A stretch of DNA of 64,000 nucleotides, from the NCBI RefSeq assembly GCF_042186555.1, contig NC_133326.1:433563069-433627068 (forward strand), written 5' to 3'. The notes below the pieces were generated by a model. The model was not told where the DNA came from. It searched no databases and saw nothing but the letters and a program-made list of their open reading frames with translations. Origin of the DNA: Aquarana catesbeiana. Taxonomy: Eukaryota > Chordata > Amphibia > Anura > Ranidae. How positions within the stretch are numbered: the stretch's first letter is position 1; each line of letters starts with the position of its first letter. The position numbers and the translations under genes were made by a program. Positions 11,990 to 24,575 of the stretch are shown here, one piece after another.

Positions 11990-12704
11990 TTACCTTCACT
12001 GGGCTGTGGCAGGAACTAAATACTTCCCGATTCCCTCATCCCACTGTATCCCTAGACTTCTCCCTCTATGTTTCTACATATCCACCTAAACACGGACTTC
12101 TTGTTCTCTTCACTTCTTTCCCTCTTCCCACTCCCCCACCCCAATGAAATTCAATATACACCCGTAAACATGAACTAGACTGTTAACTACTGCACCACTC
12201 TGTTAACTTATCATACCACACTCCCCTAAATAAATACCTCTTAGGCCTCTCACGTATCCGGTCCCAACCCTAGCCGGTACCCCGGCATTGGATACCATAC
12301 CGATATGATCTATCGAAAATGCTGAATTTACCCCGAATTAACCCCTATGCAGTACCCACTGAGATATAATGATTTACCCATACTTTTATCCATACACAAT
12401 AATATATTTGTTGCCAATATGAACACACATTAACGTCCCCAGATCTATTGTAACGAAAAGTTGTATCCCCCTGCTTTTTCTATTCCTCACAGCAAAAACT
12501 ATTTGTACTGTTACTGTTTAAATCTTCCTACCAAAGCGGCTGTGTCCGCATTACTGTATTTACAAGCAGTTTCTTTCAACTCTTCTGTAACATGTTGACC
12601 CTTGTTTGAAAATTCCAACAAAAACTTGATTAAAAAAAAAATAAATAAAAAAATAAAAGACAATTTAATCCCTGAAAAAAAAAAAAAAAATATTCCTATT
12701 ACTG

Positions 12705-14866
12705 CCATAGCTTCCCTCAGGGATTCAGCTGTGTCCCCCAGGAGTAGCATGGTGTCATCGGCGTATAGCATAATTTTTTCCTGAATCCCTCCATATTGGA
12801 ACCCACGTATACCTTGATGCATTCTAATCAAGGCTGCCATGGGCTCTATAGCGATGGCGAAGAGGAGTGGGGACAGTGGGCAACCTTGTTGGGTGCCTCT
12901 ATACAGGGTAAATGGTGCAGAAATGTGTCCCGCCTCCCTAATGAGCGCCTGAGGTGAGCAATACAACAATTTCACCCAAGACAAAAACCTTTTGCCTAAG
13001 CCAAACTTGCCCATGACAGCCCAGAGGTACTCCCACTCTATGCTGTCAAAGGCCTTGTGGGCGTCCAATGACAACAGTGCCCTATCTCCCATATTGTCCG
13101 ACTGTGTCTGCATGTTCGGATAGAGTCTACGGAGGTTAATGGCCGTAGACCTCCTGGGGTATGAAACCCGACTGGTCCCCATGAACAGTGGAGGATATGA
13201 CTCCATTGAGCCGTATAGCCAATACCTTCGCCAGGAGTTTGATGTCGCTCTGTAGCGAGATCGGTCTGTAGGAACCTGGATCCAGCGAGTCCTTACCTGG
13301 CTTTAACAGTAGTATAATATTAGCTCTAGTCATAGATTCTGGGAGGTACTGATTTTCCCTGGCGTAATTAAGCACCTTTAGCAATCGCAGAAGCATAATT
13401 CCCCCATATTGTTTAAAGACTTCCATGGGGATACCATCATCCCCAGGGACCTTCGCGTTCGGGAAAAGGGCAGGTGCCTCATGAAGTTCCTCGAGTTTAA
13501 TTGGGGAATCCAGAAGTGCACTCTGGGAAGTAGACAAACCAGGCAGCTCAATTCCCTGTAAATACTCTTGCAAATCAGTGTTTGAGTAGTTCACCCGGGA
13601 CCTATATAAGTCAGAATAAAACTTTACCAGCTCTTTCATTATAAGAATGGGGGTGTTCATGATCCTCCCTCCCTACGTAACACTCCGATGGACGGGGATG
13701 TCGGGGAAGCCCTCACTATTTTTGCCAACATATGACCTGTCTGCTCACCCTCTTCATAGAAGGCTTGTCTATTGAAAAATCTTTTCCTTTCTGCTGTCTC
13801 ACCCATGATCCGGTCTACCGCCGCCTATGCGGCCATCCACGCTTCCCTAGCTGCATCAGAAGGGTCTGCAATAAATTCTGCTTCCAGTCGGCTCACCAAC
13901 TGCTCAGTTTGCTCCCTGATGGCATTTGTTTTAGATTTAATACCCGTAACTTCAGTAATCAGAATCACCCTGAGGAACGCTTTAAACGTCTCCCAGGTTA
14001 ATCCCAAATCTGGGTGATCCTCATGACGCCGCCAGAACCCAGAAAACTCAGCCACTATCTTTTCATGGGATGGAAACAGATTAAGCCAAAATGCATTAAG
14101 TTTCCATGAGGCCCTAGGCAAATCTGTAGCAGGCCTAGCCGCTATGGTGACCAGTAAAGGGGAATGATCTGACACTCCCCTTACCAGGTACCTAATGTCC
14201 TCCAATAGGACACAATCGTTTGGGGTGTGCATAAGCACATATCAATCCTTGATAAGGATAGGTGGGTTTTAGAGAAACAGGAAAATTGCTTCTGCAGTGG
14301 GTTTCGGCTGCGCCACGGATCACGGATCAATCCAGCCCACCTCCTCCGTAAACTTCCACAATGCCGTACGGGCTTTTCTATGAGAAGTCACTGTAGGAGG
14401 AGGCAGGTGTTTATCCAAAGCTGGATCCATATAACAGTTTAGATCCCCTGTAATAACAAGAGGAACATCAGGATGACACATATGATACGTCAACAATATT
14501 CTCATCACCTCCAAGTTAAATCAGGGTGGCACATATATGGCAGCAATTATACATTTCAGTTGATAAAGTTTACATAGTAGTATCACATATCTCCCCTCAT
14601 CATCTATCAGTTTATCCAATAACTGAAAATCCAGGACGCGATGCACCATCACACTCACCCCCCCTGTAATAGGAGTTTTGAGTGGAATGGCATGCCCACC
14701 CAACCCATGAGAAACCCAGACATGAAACAGTTTCCGGCACAAGGTGGGTCTTCTGTAGTGCATATATAGCGGGGGAGTATTTCTTAAGTATAGTGGTGAC
14801 CATAGTGCGCTTAAGAGGACTCTGAACCCCCCTAATGTTCCATGAAAGCAATGAGACAGTACTCAT
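12705..14866 (-). pseudogene. LINE-A ORF2, endonuclease and reverse transcriptase
   Basis: On the minus strand it starts near 14866 with MSTVSLLSWNIRGVQSPLKR, the endonuclease start. The endonuclease core continues through VITGDLNCYMDP near 14450 (catalytic Asp kept) and SDHSPLLV near 14170. The linker and reverse transcriptase follow: GDDGIPMEVFKQYGG (13430), DPGSYRPISL (13270), LDAHKAFDSIEWEY (13060), YRGTQQGCPLSPLLF (12900) and LYADDTMLLLG (12755). The frame then runs into the LINE-B insertion. Several frameshifts are present (near 13640, 13180 and in the endonuclease), so it is dead. Confidence 0.92.
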
Positions 14867-15439
14867 TTATGGGCAGTGTTATGGTTAACATAATGTATGT
14901 CATCTTGTGTACCCTGGACGCCTTAGGGTGTGCACAGTCTCCATACGCCAAGTGTGACAAAAACCCAGTACCTGAGTCTTCAATGAAGCAGTTCACTTTG
15001 GTATGGATGTGAAGTCCTCCACCGACCATCCTGCTTGCTTGCCGGTTCCTTCTTGCTCTAAGGTCTTGGTATAGACCCATCAAAAAAATTAGAAAAAAAA
15101 AGTGTGAAGCTGTAAACAAAACAATCAAAGCTTCCCCCTTCCGATGGGAGGGGTGGTAAAATCCTCGAAGTAGCATGGGAGATTCTCCTGCCCTGAATAG
15201 GACTGATTGATAGTTGGTAAGGAACATACAGAAAGACTGGATAAATGTATACAACCAAAACTTAGGGTTGCTCACGGCAACTCAACTTTAAACTCCAAGT
15301 TCAGCTTGGGTTAAACAAATGGGTAGTTTATACTCAAAAGTCACCAAACTTTTTCTTGGGGATAAATTCACTTGCTCTCAATACTTGTGGTGTACCTGTA
15401 GGTTGTGGCTTCCCAGCCCGATATGTTTAAACTTCACTG

Positions 15440-16600
15440 TAGATATCCGGAGCCTCTGCAATTCCATCTTAGTCTCCCTTGGCTGCTCCTCTGCTGCTTG
15501 TCGAATATTATTCTCGTTTGTGTCCAGCCAGGAGGATGCTTCTGCCGCCGTCTCAAAGAAGTGAGATTGGCCGCCCGCCGTGATCCTGAGTTTTGCTGGA
15601 AATAGCATGCATATGTGGCCTTGAGCCGTTGCAGCCCTACGCTTCTGTATCTCTGCAGAATAGTCAGGATAAAATGAGGCGGGCACCATTAAATTGAATA
15701 TTGCGCCTTTCCCTTGCCAGGCGGAGCACAATTTCCTTATCCTTAAAATTGAGTATCCTGGATATCATGGTGCGTGGTGGGTGCCCTGGTGGAAGAGGGG
15801 CCTGGTCGGTATTCTGTGTGCCCGCTCTACTGAATACAGCGGGGTGAACGCCTCCTTCCCAGACACCTGCAGGAGTCATTGCTCAACAAACTCTGTGGGG
15901 TCCCTGCGCTCCGTCTTCTCGAGGAGCCCCACTATGCGTATATTGTTACGCCTTAATCGGTTTTCAATGTCAACAGATTTAAATTCATTCGCTCTGGCAA
16001 CTCTGGCTGTGATTTTCGCATCTCTTAGCAATGGCGTGATTTTGTCTTCCAGCTGACTGATGCGCCCTCTGCCGCAGTGATGCGCTCCCTTGTTTTCTAC
16101 AAATCATGCCTGATAAACCCTAGTTCTTCCTTCAGGCATCCAAACTGATCCTGCAGAGTATGCACTGACGCTGTGCACTCGTGCACCGCTCTTAAAATCT
16201 CTGCTAGGGATGGTTGTTCAGTGTCATCACCCTCTTCTTCCTCCTCCATATCTGGCAGAGTCTGACTAGGGGAAGCTGCAGGGCCCTGTGTGTGTTCCTC
16301 CTCCTCTGAGCGTGGAACACCGCTGGTGTATTTAACATGTCCTCCCCGCTCCCACTTGTCACCTGACCCGCTAACGTCTGCGCATAGTAGACCATGTCTC
16401 GAGGGGGGTCTTTCCCTGTCCCCTTAGGGGGCTTTGGTGGCTTACCCGAGTCCTTCAGGCCTCGTGCAAGCTGTGAGAGCGGAGTCGCGGTGCCATGTTG
16501 GATTTCGGGCGGCCCGGCCTCCGTGTGCTTGCGGGTCAGCATTATGCCTTGGAGTGCTCGCTGATGATTCCGGGTAGGTCTGTGAGGGTTCCCCCGCAAG
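15440..16600 (-). pseudogene. LINE-A ORF1 relic
   Basis: The N-terminal part (16599-16204, MRGNPHRPTRNHQ...) is Pro/Arg/Gln-rich. The middle is broken by stops. The C-terminal domain reappears around 15880-15600 with ILNFKDKEIVLRLARERRN, FNGARLILS and SPDYSAEIQKRRA. The last part (15600-15440) has FPAKLRITAGG and FFETAAEASSWLD. Together these are the C-terminal domain of an L1 ORF1p. About 570 bases separate it from the ORF2 start, shorter than the spacer in LINE-B. The 5' leader runs 16601-16711. Confidence 0.82.
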
Positions 16601-16711
16601 ATGTGTCCCTACTCTGAGGGTTGTGTTAGGCTGGGAAGAGGATCGCTGGAGGATCAGTGCGGGAGCTCCGTGAAGCACGTCCTCTCACATGCCGCTCTCG
16701 GCCACGCCCCC

Positions 16712-17509
16712 GGAATGACACTATTTAAGTTTGCATTTAATTCAACGCTATTGTCACGCTTACCCTTGCTTTGAAGCATTATGGTACATGTGGCTCTGCT
16801 ACTCCAGTCACTCCCATAGCTCTGTTTGACTGAGAGATGGGTGTGCAGGTGGTAAACATTTGCATGTCTCTCGAATATTAGGAATTCAAGATGACGAAAT
16901 GCATCGCGCGTGGCTGTACGGCAACTAGTAGGAAGTCTTCACTACAATGAGGGACGAGAAGTTGAATTGGCAGGTGTATCAGCAGTGTGGTGAGATATCG
17001 CCGGCTTGATATACACTTCTAATTCCTTCAGCGCTCTGGTTGACACATTTATGCTCATTTTATTCATATATGTTGTAAGTGCAATGGATGAAGGTTTTAT
17101 TTGAATAAACATTGGTTTGTTTGATGTTATCACACTAGTGGAGCCTTTCTTTATCTCTTCCCATGTGATTGCATCCACCCGCCAATTCTGTGTGGAGAGG
17201 AGCAGGTCGTTGGCTTTAACTTTTATGGGTAATATGCTTTTGCCAAACACGAGAGTGTATTGCAATATTTTTTGGTGAGTTCAACACTGAAGGGGAGTGG
17301 GCTGCGAGACACACATTAGTGTGAAGACTTTATCACCCTTTGGAAGATCTCTTAAGCTTTATAGACACTTTTCAGCATTTTTATTGTTTTATATGGACTT
17401 TTGTCACTGAATTTCCATTCATTTTTACTTCTCTGTATTCTTATTGTTTATCATTTTAAGTGCTGCTGATCACTTGAGTTTTTGTGAGGTCATATTTTAC
17501 ATCTTTATG
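16712..17509 (+). other. PLE right part with inverted terminal arm
   Basis: After the right copy of the LINE-A duplication (16712-16726) the PLE 3' region resumes. The inverted arm starts near 17160 and runs to about 17500. On the minus strand 17265-16942 is a 107-residue frame starting MQYTLVFGKSILPIKV and ending SRPSL. It is probably the beginning of the PLE protein carried by the terminal repeat. It has no domain I recognise. Confidence 0.6.
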
Positions 17510-20500
17510 ATGTAGAGCAACAATTTTTTTTTTCAGATCCTCAGAGTTATTTGCCATGAGGTGCCATGTTGAACTTCCAGTGACCAGTATGCGATAGTGA
17601 GAGCGATAACACCAAATTTAACACACATGCTCCCCATTCACACCTGAGACCTTGAAACACCGAGTCACATGATACTGGGGGCTAATTGGGCCAAATTTGG
17701 AAATTTTTACTTAGGGGTGTACTCACTCTTGTTGCCAGCGGTTTAGACATTAATGGCTGTGTGTTGAGTTATTTATTTATTTTTTTATTTAGGGGAATGC
17801 GGATTATACAGAAATACAATGAATCAAACATTGCAATCAGTTTTGTCTGTGGTTAGGCTATTACAATTACTCATCAATTAAGTCTATGTACAATACTGGG
17901 ATATTAATCAAGGTTACATTACAACTCAATAATTCAGCAGGATAACGGTTTATAAAAGATTCTGCAATAGACATTTTTTTTTTTTTTTGCATTTCAGGAC
18001 AGTTACGGAAATTTCCTAACTGACAAAACCTAGCTTTAAGAGATCTGTGTAAACCTTTCCGTATGCTCATTAGGGAGGAAGGGGGGCCCCCTGGAGGTAG
18101 AGCGGGCTTGTCCCCCTTGGTCAGATATCAAGCTAGTATGCTTTGGTGGGCTGATCTAGTATACCAGACTTCTTGTGAGTTGTGGCTCACTAACCTGATT
18201 TCCCAGGAGTGGTGCCAGTATGTATCCGCAACCCGGGGAGATTTTTTCAATTTTTAGGAAAGGAAAGTGGGCGACACCAGTGGTGTGGGGGAAAGGTTAT
18301 GAAAGGAAAAAAAAGGGGGGGCAGAAGTTGGGAAGAAGGTGAGAAGAGGGGTGATTATGGAGTTCTGGCAAGGCTGACGACCCAAAGCCCCAATTTAACC
18401 TTGAATAAGGCATTTAAATGTAGGTCTTATATTTGTCAGAGAAGCGGAACAGGTCCCAGTGTATCCAGCGGGTATTGTGTTCCTCCTCTCTTTCCCCTAG
18501 TGCAGCTGTAAGATGCTCCATCTGCTGAATATCGCAAACTCTAGCAAACCACTGTGCCACTGTCGGGGGGGATTGCTGCTTCCATGCACTGGGGATACAC
18601 GCCCTGGCTGCATTCAAGAGGTGCTTCAGTAGGGATTTGTGGTATCTCTTACTAGAGAGGGGGGTCAGGTTTAGGAGTATTGCTGCCGGGTTGTTCTGGA
18701 GCGCCACCTCGGTAAGCTCGTAAATGATCTCCAGCACTTGTCTCCAAAAGGGGGTCAGAACCGGACACTCCCAGAAGATGTGGAGTATTGTGCCAGTCTG
18801 TGTACCACATCTCCAGCAGAGAGGACTGTGTCCTGGAAATATGGACGCTAAAACAGATTGAGTCCTTTACCAACGCGTCAAGATTTTGTGTGTGATTTCT
18901 TGGTATTTGCTACACAGGGAGTATTTATGTGCATAAAAGAGTATACGATTTTTTTGGTCCTCAGTGAACGTAATGTTAAGGTCTCTTTCTCACTTCTTCA
19001 GGTACGGAGGATCATTTCGAGATGTATGGGCAAGTAAAATGTAAGAATAAGAAAGGGATTTCCGTGTCAGCCCATCTCCCAGGCACAAGTCTTCAAAAGG
19101 CGAAGGCTGTCTGCAGAAATTGCCGACTTCCGGGAGGGATCTAAGCAAGTGGGAAAGTTGCAGGATCTTCCATCTACCCAAGATGGAAGTATTAAAGCTA
19201 GGATATATGTCTGAGAGGTCACTCCAATCAGAGGGTCCTAGAAAAGAGGAGGCTCTGACTAGGCTCTGGTTCAGGTGGAGTCTGAAGGATCTATCAGAGA
19301 TACCCGGTAAAAAATCTGGGTGGCCAATTATGGGAGTCAGAGGGGAGGGAAAACTGGGCGTCTCTGCCAGCCTAAAGTATCTGTGCAATTCCCTCAGGGT
19401 GGGTTCAATTCGTGGGTGGGAAAAAGTCTGTTCAGAAGTACGGGCCCCACTCCATGGTAGGCCCAAAAGGGGGAACGGCACTGCTTCCTGTTCTATACAG
19501 ACCCATAACTTATGTTGCAAATGTCTGCACCAGTCTACCACTCTATTCATGTGGACTGCCGTATAATAGAAGGCTGGGTCAGGGAGGCCGACCCCTCCTC
19601 TGAGCTTCGGCTGCTGTAGTAGGGATCTCCTGAGTCGCGAGGGCTTGCCTTGCCATACGTAATTGATAAAGATCGTATGTAGTTTATGGAAAAACTTGTG
19701 TGGAATCCCAACTGGCAGAGCTTGCAAAAGATAGAGCAGCCTCGACATGATGTTCATCTTCAAAACATTACATCTGCTAAACCAGGAAACTGCTAGGTTC
19801 TTCCACTTGTCTAAATCTGAGGCGAAAGTGCTCAGGAGTGGCTGAAAGTTGAGTTGGTAAATGAGATGTAAATCAGAGGGAATTTTTGTGCCTAAGTATT
19901 GGATAGCCCAAGGGGTCCACTGGAAGAGAAAATTGCCACTAAGTCGAGTTTGAGCGTTGGGAGTGAGTGTTACATTAAGCGCCTCAGATTTTTGCAGATT
20001 AATTTTAAAATGTGAAAGTTCACCGTACTGGCTTATTGCCGATAGGAGTATTGGGAGAGAAGTATGCGGTTCTGCAATGTAGGACAGCAGGTCGTCCTGC
20101 AATTTTATGGTGGTGTGAGCTTGTTTCAAGTCCTCTGATGTCAGGGTTGAGCCTGGATGTGTTGCAAAAGGGGTTCTAATGAAATTATAAAAAGAAGCGG
20201 GGAAAGTGGGCACTCCTGTCTTGTGCCGTTACTAATTTTAAAGGGATTGGAAGTCACTCCGTTTACTCTGACTGAAGCTGTGGGGGAGGAATAGATGGCG
20301 GAAATCCAGGATAAAATGGAGGTTGGCATTCCAAGGCATCGCAGGGTAGCCTGAAGGGAACGTCCAGTCCACCCTGTCAAATGCCTTTTCAGCATCGGTG
20401 GACAACAGGATGAACGGGGCGTAAGGCGTTTGGCCCTAGCCACTACATCTGTCGTCCTTATTGTGTTGTCCCTCGCCTCTCTGTTCCGGATGATACCGAC

Positions 20501-20663
20501 CTGGTCTAAAGGGATTATGCGTTGGAGGACGTGCCCTATTCGTTCGGCCAAAATTTTTGTGAACAATTTCAGGTCACAGTTAAGTAAGGAGATTGGCCTG
20601 TAGTTTGCGCATAGGAGTGGGTCTTTCTCTGGCTTAGGTATGACAGAGATGCTAGCTTGTAGA

Positions 20664-23267
20664 CAGGGCCCAGAGCAGCCCACTTTAATTTTGGAAACAT
20701 GCAAAAAACAGTATATAAAACTATACGCAATAGCGCAATATGGATACTTATTGAGTTTGGCATGGATCTGAGGGAAGCGGGTGCAGCCTTTGTATGGGGC
20801 ATCAGAGCGACCCGGGGAAAACTGACACCTTGCCCCCCCCCGGTAGGGTGACCACATTTCCAGACTGCCATTCAGGGACAATTTTGCCAAGGACCGGGGG
20901 GGGGGGGATGTAATCTCAGGGTTGACAGGGAATTTAGCGGTTGGGGTGATTTGTCAGGTGAATGGCTGGTGCTGGCAATGAAAACATCCCGACACCATGC
21001 TTAATATGGTGTCAGGATGATCAAATCACATTATTTCTATTACTACATTGTAATATATAATGAAATAGTTCAACTCACCAGAATGCAGAATCAGTGGGAA
21101 ACATTGCCTGTTACCAGATGCAGCATGTCATTTGCCACCACCGCCTGCCACCAGATGCAGCGTGTCACTTGCCACCATCGCCTGCCACCACATGCAGTGT
21201 GTCACATGCCACGTCTGCTGCCAGAGAGGGGAGAGGGAGCAGGGAGAGAGGGGGACAGGGAGAGGGGGGACAGAGAGAGAGAGGGGACAAAGAGAGAGAG
21301 GGGGGACAAAGAGAGAGAGAGAAAGTGGAGGGGCAGAGAGAGAGGGGGCAAAGAGAAAGTGGAGGGGGCAGAGAGAGGAGGGGGCAGAGAGGGGGGACCA
21401 GGGAGAGAAAGGGGGGACCAGGGAGAGAGAGGGGGGGCAGGGAGAGAGAGAGGGGGGCAGGGAGAGAGAGGGGGACATGGAGAGAGAGGGGGACATGGAG
21501 AGAGAGGGGGACATGGAGAGAGGGAGGGACATGGAGAGAGAGAGGAGAGGACAGAGAAAGAGAGGGACAGGGAGAGAGGGAGGAGAGAGGGGGGGCAGGG
21601 GGAGAGAGAGGGGGGCAGGGGGAGAGAGAGGGGGGGCAGGGAGAGAGGGGGGACAGGGAGAGAGAGAAGGGGGACAGGGAGAGAGAGAGGGGGGACAGGG
21701 AGAGAGAGAGGGGGCAGGGGGAGAGAGGGAGGGGGACAGGGAGAGAGAGGGGAGGGAGCAGAGAGAGAGGGGGACAGGGACGGAGAGAGAGGGACAGAGA
21801 GAGAGAGGGACAGAGGGAGGGACAGGGAAAGAGGGAAGGACAGGGAGAGAGAGAGAGAGAAAGAGGGGGGGGCATGGAGAGGAGGGGGACAGGGAGAGAG
21901 AGAGGGGGGGCAGGGAGAGGGGGGACGGGGGAGAGAGAGGAGGGAGCAGAGAGAGAGAGGGGGGGACAGGGACGGAGAGAGAGAGGGACAGAGAGAGATG
22001 GAGAGGGAGGGACATGGAGAGAGGGAGGGACATGGAGGGAGAGAGGAGGGGACAGAGAGGGGAGAGGGAGAGAGGAGGGGACAGAGAGGGAGAGAGAAAG
22101 AGAGGACAGAGAGAGAGGGGGGGGCAGGGGGAGAGAGAGAGGGAGGGACAGGGAGAGAGAGAGGGGACAGGGAGCGAGAGAGCGAAGGGAGAGTGAGAGG
22201 GGGGCAGGGAGAGAGAGAGGGGGGAGAGAGAAAGGGGGGCAGGGGGAGAGAGGGGGACAGAGAGAGAGAGGGGGGGCAGGGAAAGAGGGAGGGGTGAGAG
22301 GGAGGGGAGAGAGAAAGAGGACAGAGAGAGGGGGGCAGAGAGAGGGGGGAGAGAGAGAGAGGGGGCAGGGGGAGAGAGAGAGAGGGGGCAGGGGGAGAGA
22401 GAGAGAGGGGGGCAGGGGGAGAGAGAGAGAGAGGGGAGGCAGGGACAGGGAGAGAGAGAGGGGAGGCAGGGACAGGGAGAGAGAGAGGGGACAGGGACAG
22501 TGAGAGGGGGGAGAGAGAAAGGGGGACAGAGAGAGAGGGAGGGGGACAAGGGGAGAGAGGGAGGGGGACAGGGGGAGAGAGGGGGGGACAGAGAGAGAGG
22601 GAGGGGGAGAGAGGGAGGGGGGACAGGGAGAGAGAGGGGGGACAGGGTGAGAGAGAGGGAGAGGGGTCTGGTCAGTGACAGTGCTCAGCTCACTCACTTG
22701 AATGGTGCAGGAGGGGCTTTAATGTGGCTGTGGGCTACTTGTTTAATCTTCCCGCTCCCTCCTGCTCTTCATCAATGTAACGCACAGGCAGGGAGAGAGG
22801 GGCGGGAAGCGGTGTGTGTCAAAAGCTGGTTCATTCACAGCTGAACAGAGCAGTGTGTGAACCCCCTCTTCTAGGGCAGCTGCACCGAGCTGCTGCCCAC
22901 ACTCTGACACCAGGGATGTTCCGGAGCATGCAGCGGTCGTCGGAGGACTTCTGTCCCCGCCCACCAGCGTGACCTTTCAGACATCTATTGCAGCAGCAGT
23001 GCCTATCGGCTCTGTGCTACAGGTGGTGGGCGGGTCGGCAACAGAAGCAGTGAAACACTGAAGCACCATCCCGACCCAGTCCACTCCTGAATTGCCGCCT
23101 CGGTCCCATGGTAGGGCCAGCCCTGGGCATTACAGCAGTGCTCAAAATAATGGCTGCGCGGGCCGTGCATCCATTATTTTGACGGGCTGTCTGTCACTGA
23201 AACCGGCCCACTGAGCCATCGGCCCACCGGGAAACTCCCGGTAGTCCCGATGGCCAAGACATGCCTG
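20664..23267. mobile_element. hAT-like non-autonomous element with purine array, in LINE-C
   Basis: It is flanked by the 8-bp duplication CTTGTAGA (20656-20663 and 23268-23275). The termini read CAGGG... and ...CCTG, fitting hAT ends only loosely, since the terminal inverted similarity is short. Excision restores LINE-C coding (DLLQASISVIPKP). Inside are 20664-21220 (unique, A+T-moderate), a purine array (21230-22665) and 22670-23267 (GC-rich, no gene). No transposase remains. Confidence 0.7.
21230..22665 (+). repeat. Polypurine array, GGGACA(GGGAGAGAGA)-type
   Basis: About 1.4 kb is almost only A and G on the plus strand, broken by a C about every 15-20 bases. The loose unit is GGGGGACAGGGAGAGAGA. 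Such strict strand asymmetry can form triplex (H-DNA) or G-rich structures. The very long Arg/Glu/Gly-rich and Ser/Pro/Leu-rich frames on both strands are products of the simple repeat, not genes. Confidence 0.95.
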
Positions 23268-24575
23268 CTTGTAGAAGGTCCGAAGGCATGGCATGATTAT
23301 CTAGTGTTGCGTTGAAGGCGGTAACAAAATTATATCCTAATTGGGCTTGGAAGGTTTTATATTAGGAAGTTGTAAACCCGTCAGGGCCGGGCGCTTTCCC
23401 CCCTGAAGAACCAGCCAAGGCACCCGTGAGTTCATCTATGGTTATAGGCTGCGAAAGCAAATCCACCTTCTCGTCATTGAGAGCAGGCAGGTTTGCCGCT
23501 GCAAGGTAAGACTCTATGGCCTTCGAGTTGTCCTGTGGCCGCTCCCCAAGAGGTCGGGAATGCAAATTGTAGAGACCCTCCTTGAAAGCGCGGAAAGATT
23601 CCGCCATTTCCTTGGAGTCATGAATTTTTGCTCCTGAGGGGGCAGATAAAGCAGGGATGTAAGATAGATTGCGTCGGGTTCGTATGGCATTCGCCAAAGT
23701 TCTGCTACATTTGTCCCCATACTCATAGAAGGTTCTGCGCTCCTTCAATAGGTTGTTCTTAGATTGAAAAAGGGAATGTTCCCTGATTTGCTCTCTGAGG
23801 CTAGTGACTTCTGCTTCTAGGTCCCTATCTGGGTGGGATTTATGGCGTTTTTAAAGTCATGAAGTTTTGCAATCAATTCCGATAACGTTTTCGCTCTGGC
23901 CACCTTGAGTCTATGGCCATGTTTGATAAGTATTCCTCTTATGTAGCATTTATGCGCGGACCACATAGTGAGAGGATTAGGGACTGAGTCCCTGTTGCTC
24001 TCAAAGAATAGTTCCAATTCTCTTTGGATATCAGCTTTAACCTCTGGGGTTTGAATAAGGGATTTGTTTAGTCGCCATGTCACTGGTCTCGGTGTCGGTT
24101 GTTGTAGGGCTAACATTATGGAGATTGGAGCATGATCCGAAAGTGCAATGTGTCCAATCTGAGCCCTGGAAACAAGTGGGATCGTGGCGTGCGATACTAA
24201 GAAGAGGTCTATCCTAGAGTACGATCCATTTACCGCTGAGAAAAAGGTGTAGTCCCTCTCCTGTGGATGGAGGATACGCCAAATATAGACTAGTCGGTGG
24301 GAGTGCAACAATTCCCTGATCCGGTTTCGGGATCTCAGAGACAGGGCCGGGGAGACTGTCGACGAGTCTTTACGAGGGTCAATGGTAAGATTGAGGCCTC
24401 CCCCTAACACCAGCGTACCCTCTGTGAAGGAAGCCAGGACAGTTAAGCATGTTTAGCGTACTGAAAGCTGATCCACATTCGGCAAGTAGAGGTTAACAAA
24501 GGTGAATATTTGCGAGTGAAGTGTACCTTTAACAAAAAGGTATCTACCTTTACGGTCAGAATGGAGGTCTATCGG

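Larger units (their letters stand above)
5001..12687 (+). mobile_element. LINE-B: nearly complete L1/Tx1-like retrotransposon
   Basis: It is bounded by a 17-bp perfect target duplication (4984-5000 and 12688-12704). It starts with a G-run and GGGGGCGTGG and ends with a poly(A) of about 18 bases. The order is short 5' leader, ORF1 (5114-6253), an unusually long spacer, ORF2 (8150-11989 with few lesions) and a 3' UTR (11990-12687) with no coding sequence. The plus strand is rich in A and C and poor in G throughout. The perfect duplication and few coding lesions make it the youngest layer of the nest. Confidence 0.96.
3328..16711 (-). mobile_element. LINE-A: L1/Tx1-like retrotransposon, minus strand
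   Basis: The flanking duplication GGAATGACACTATTT is seen at 3314-3328 and 16712-16726. Read on the minus strand the element starts with GGGGGCGTGGCCG (at 16711). It holds a decayed ORF1, then ORF2 (endonuclease, reverse transcriptase, C-terminal region), and ends in a poly(A) tract seen as T-run plus TTTAAATC at 3328-3340. It was split by LINE-B: sequence stops at 12705 and resumes at 4983. Without LINE-B it is about 5.7 kb, a full-length copy. Confidence 0.93.
2310..17509 (+). mobile_element. Penelope-like element (PLE) inserted in Tc1-B, holding LINE-A
   Basis: The Tc1-B sequence stops at ATGTAGAAC (2301-2309) and resumes at ATGTAGAGC (17510-17518), an imperfect 9-bp target duplication. 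The inserted DNA begins and ends with long inverted copies of one sequence. On the plus strand it encodes the C-terminal GIY-YIG nuclease typical of PLEs, followed by an A+T-rich 3' region that resumes after LINE-A at 16727. A motif GATGACGAAATGCATCG (about 16890-16906) resembles the PLE 3' motif. The reverse transcriptase is missing, so the copy is internally deleted as well as interrupted. Confidence 0.72.

Noticed and set aside
21017..22697. Several overlapping reading frames of 350-510 codons on both strands, rich in Arg/Glu/Gly or Ser/Pro/Leu
   Set aside because: They arise because the GGGAGA-type purine array has few stop codons in any frame; low complexity, no domain, no start context.
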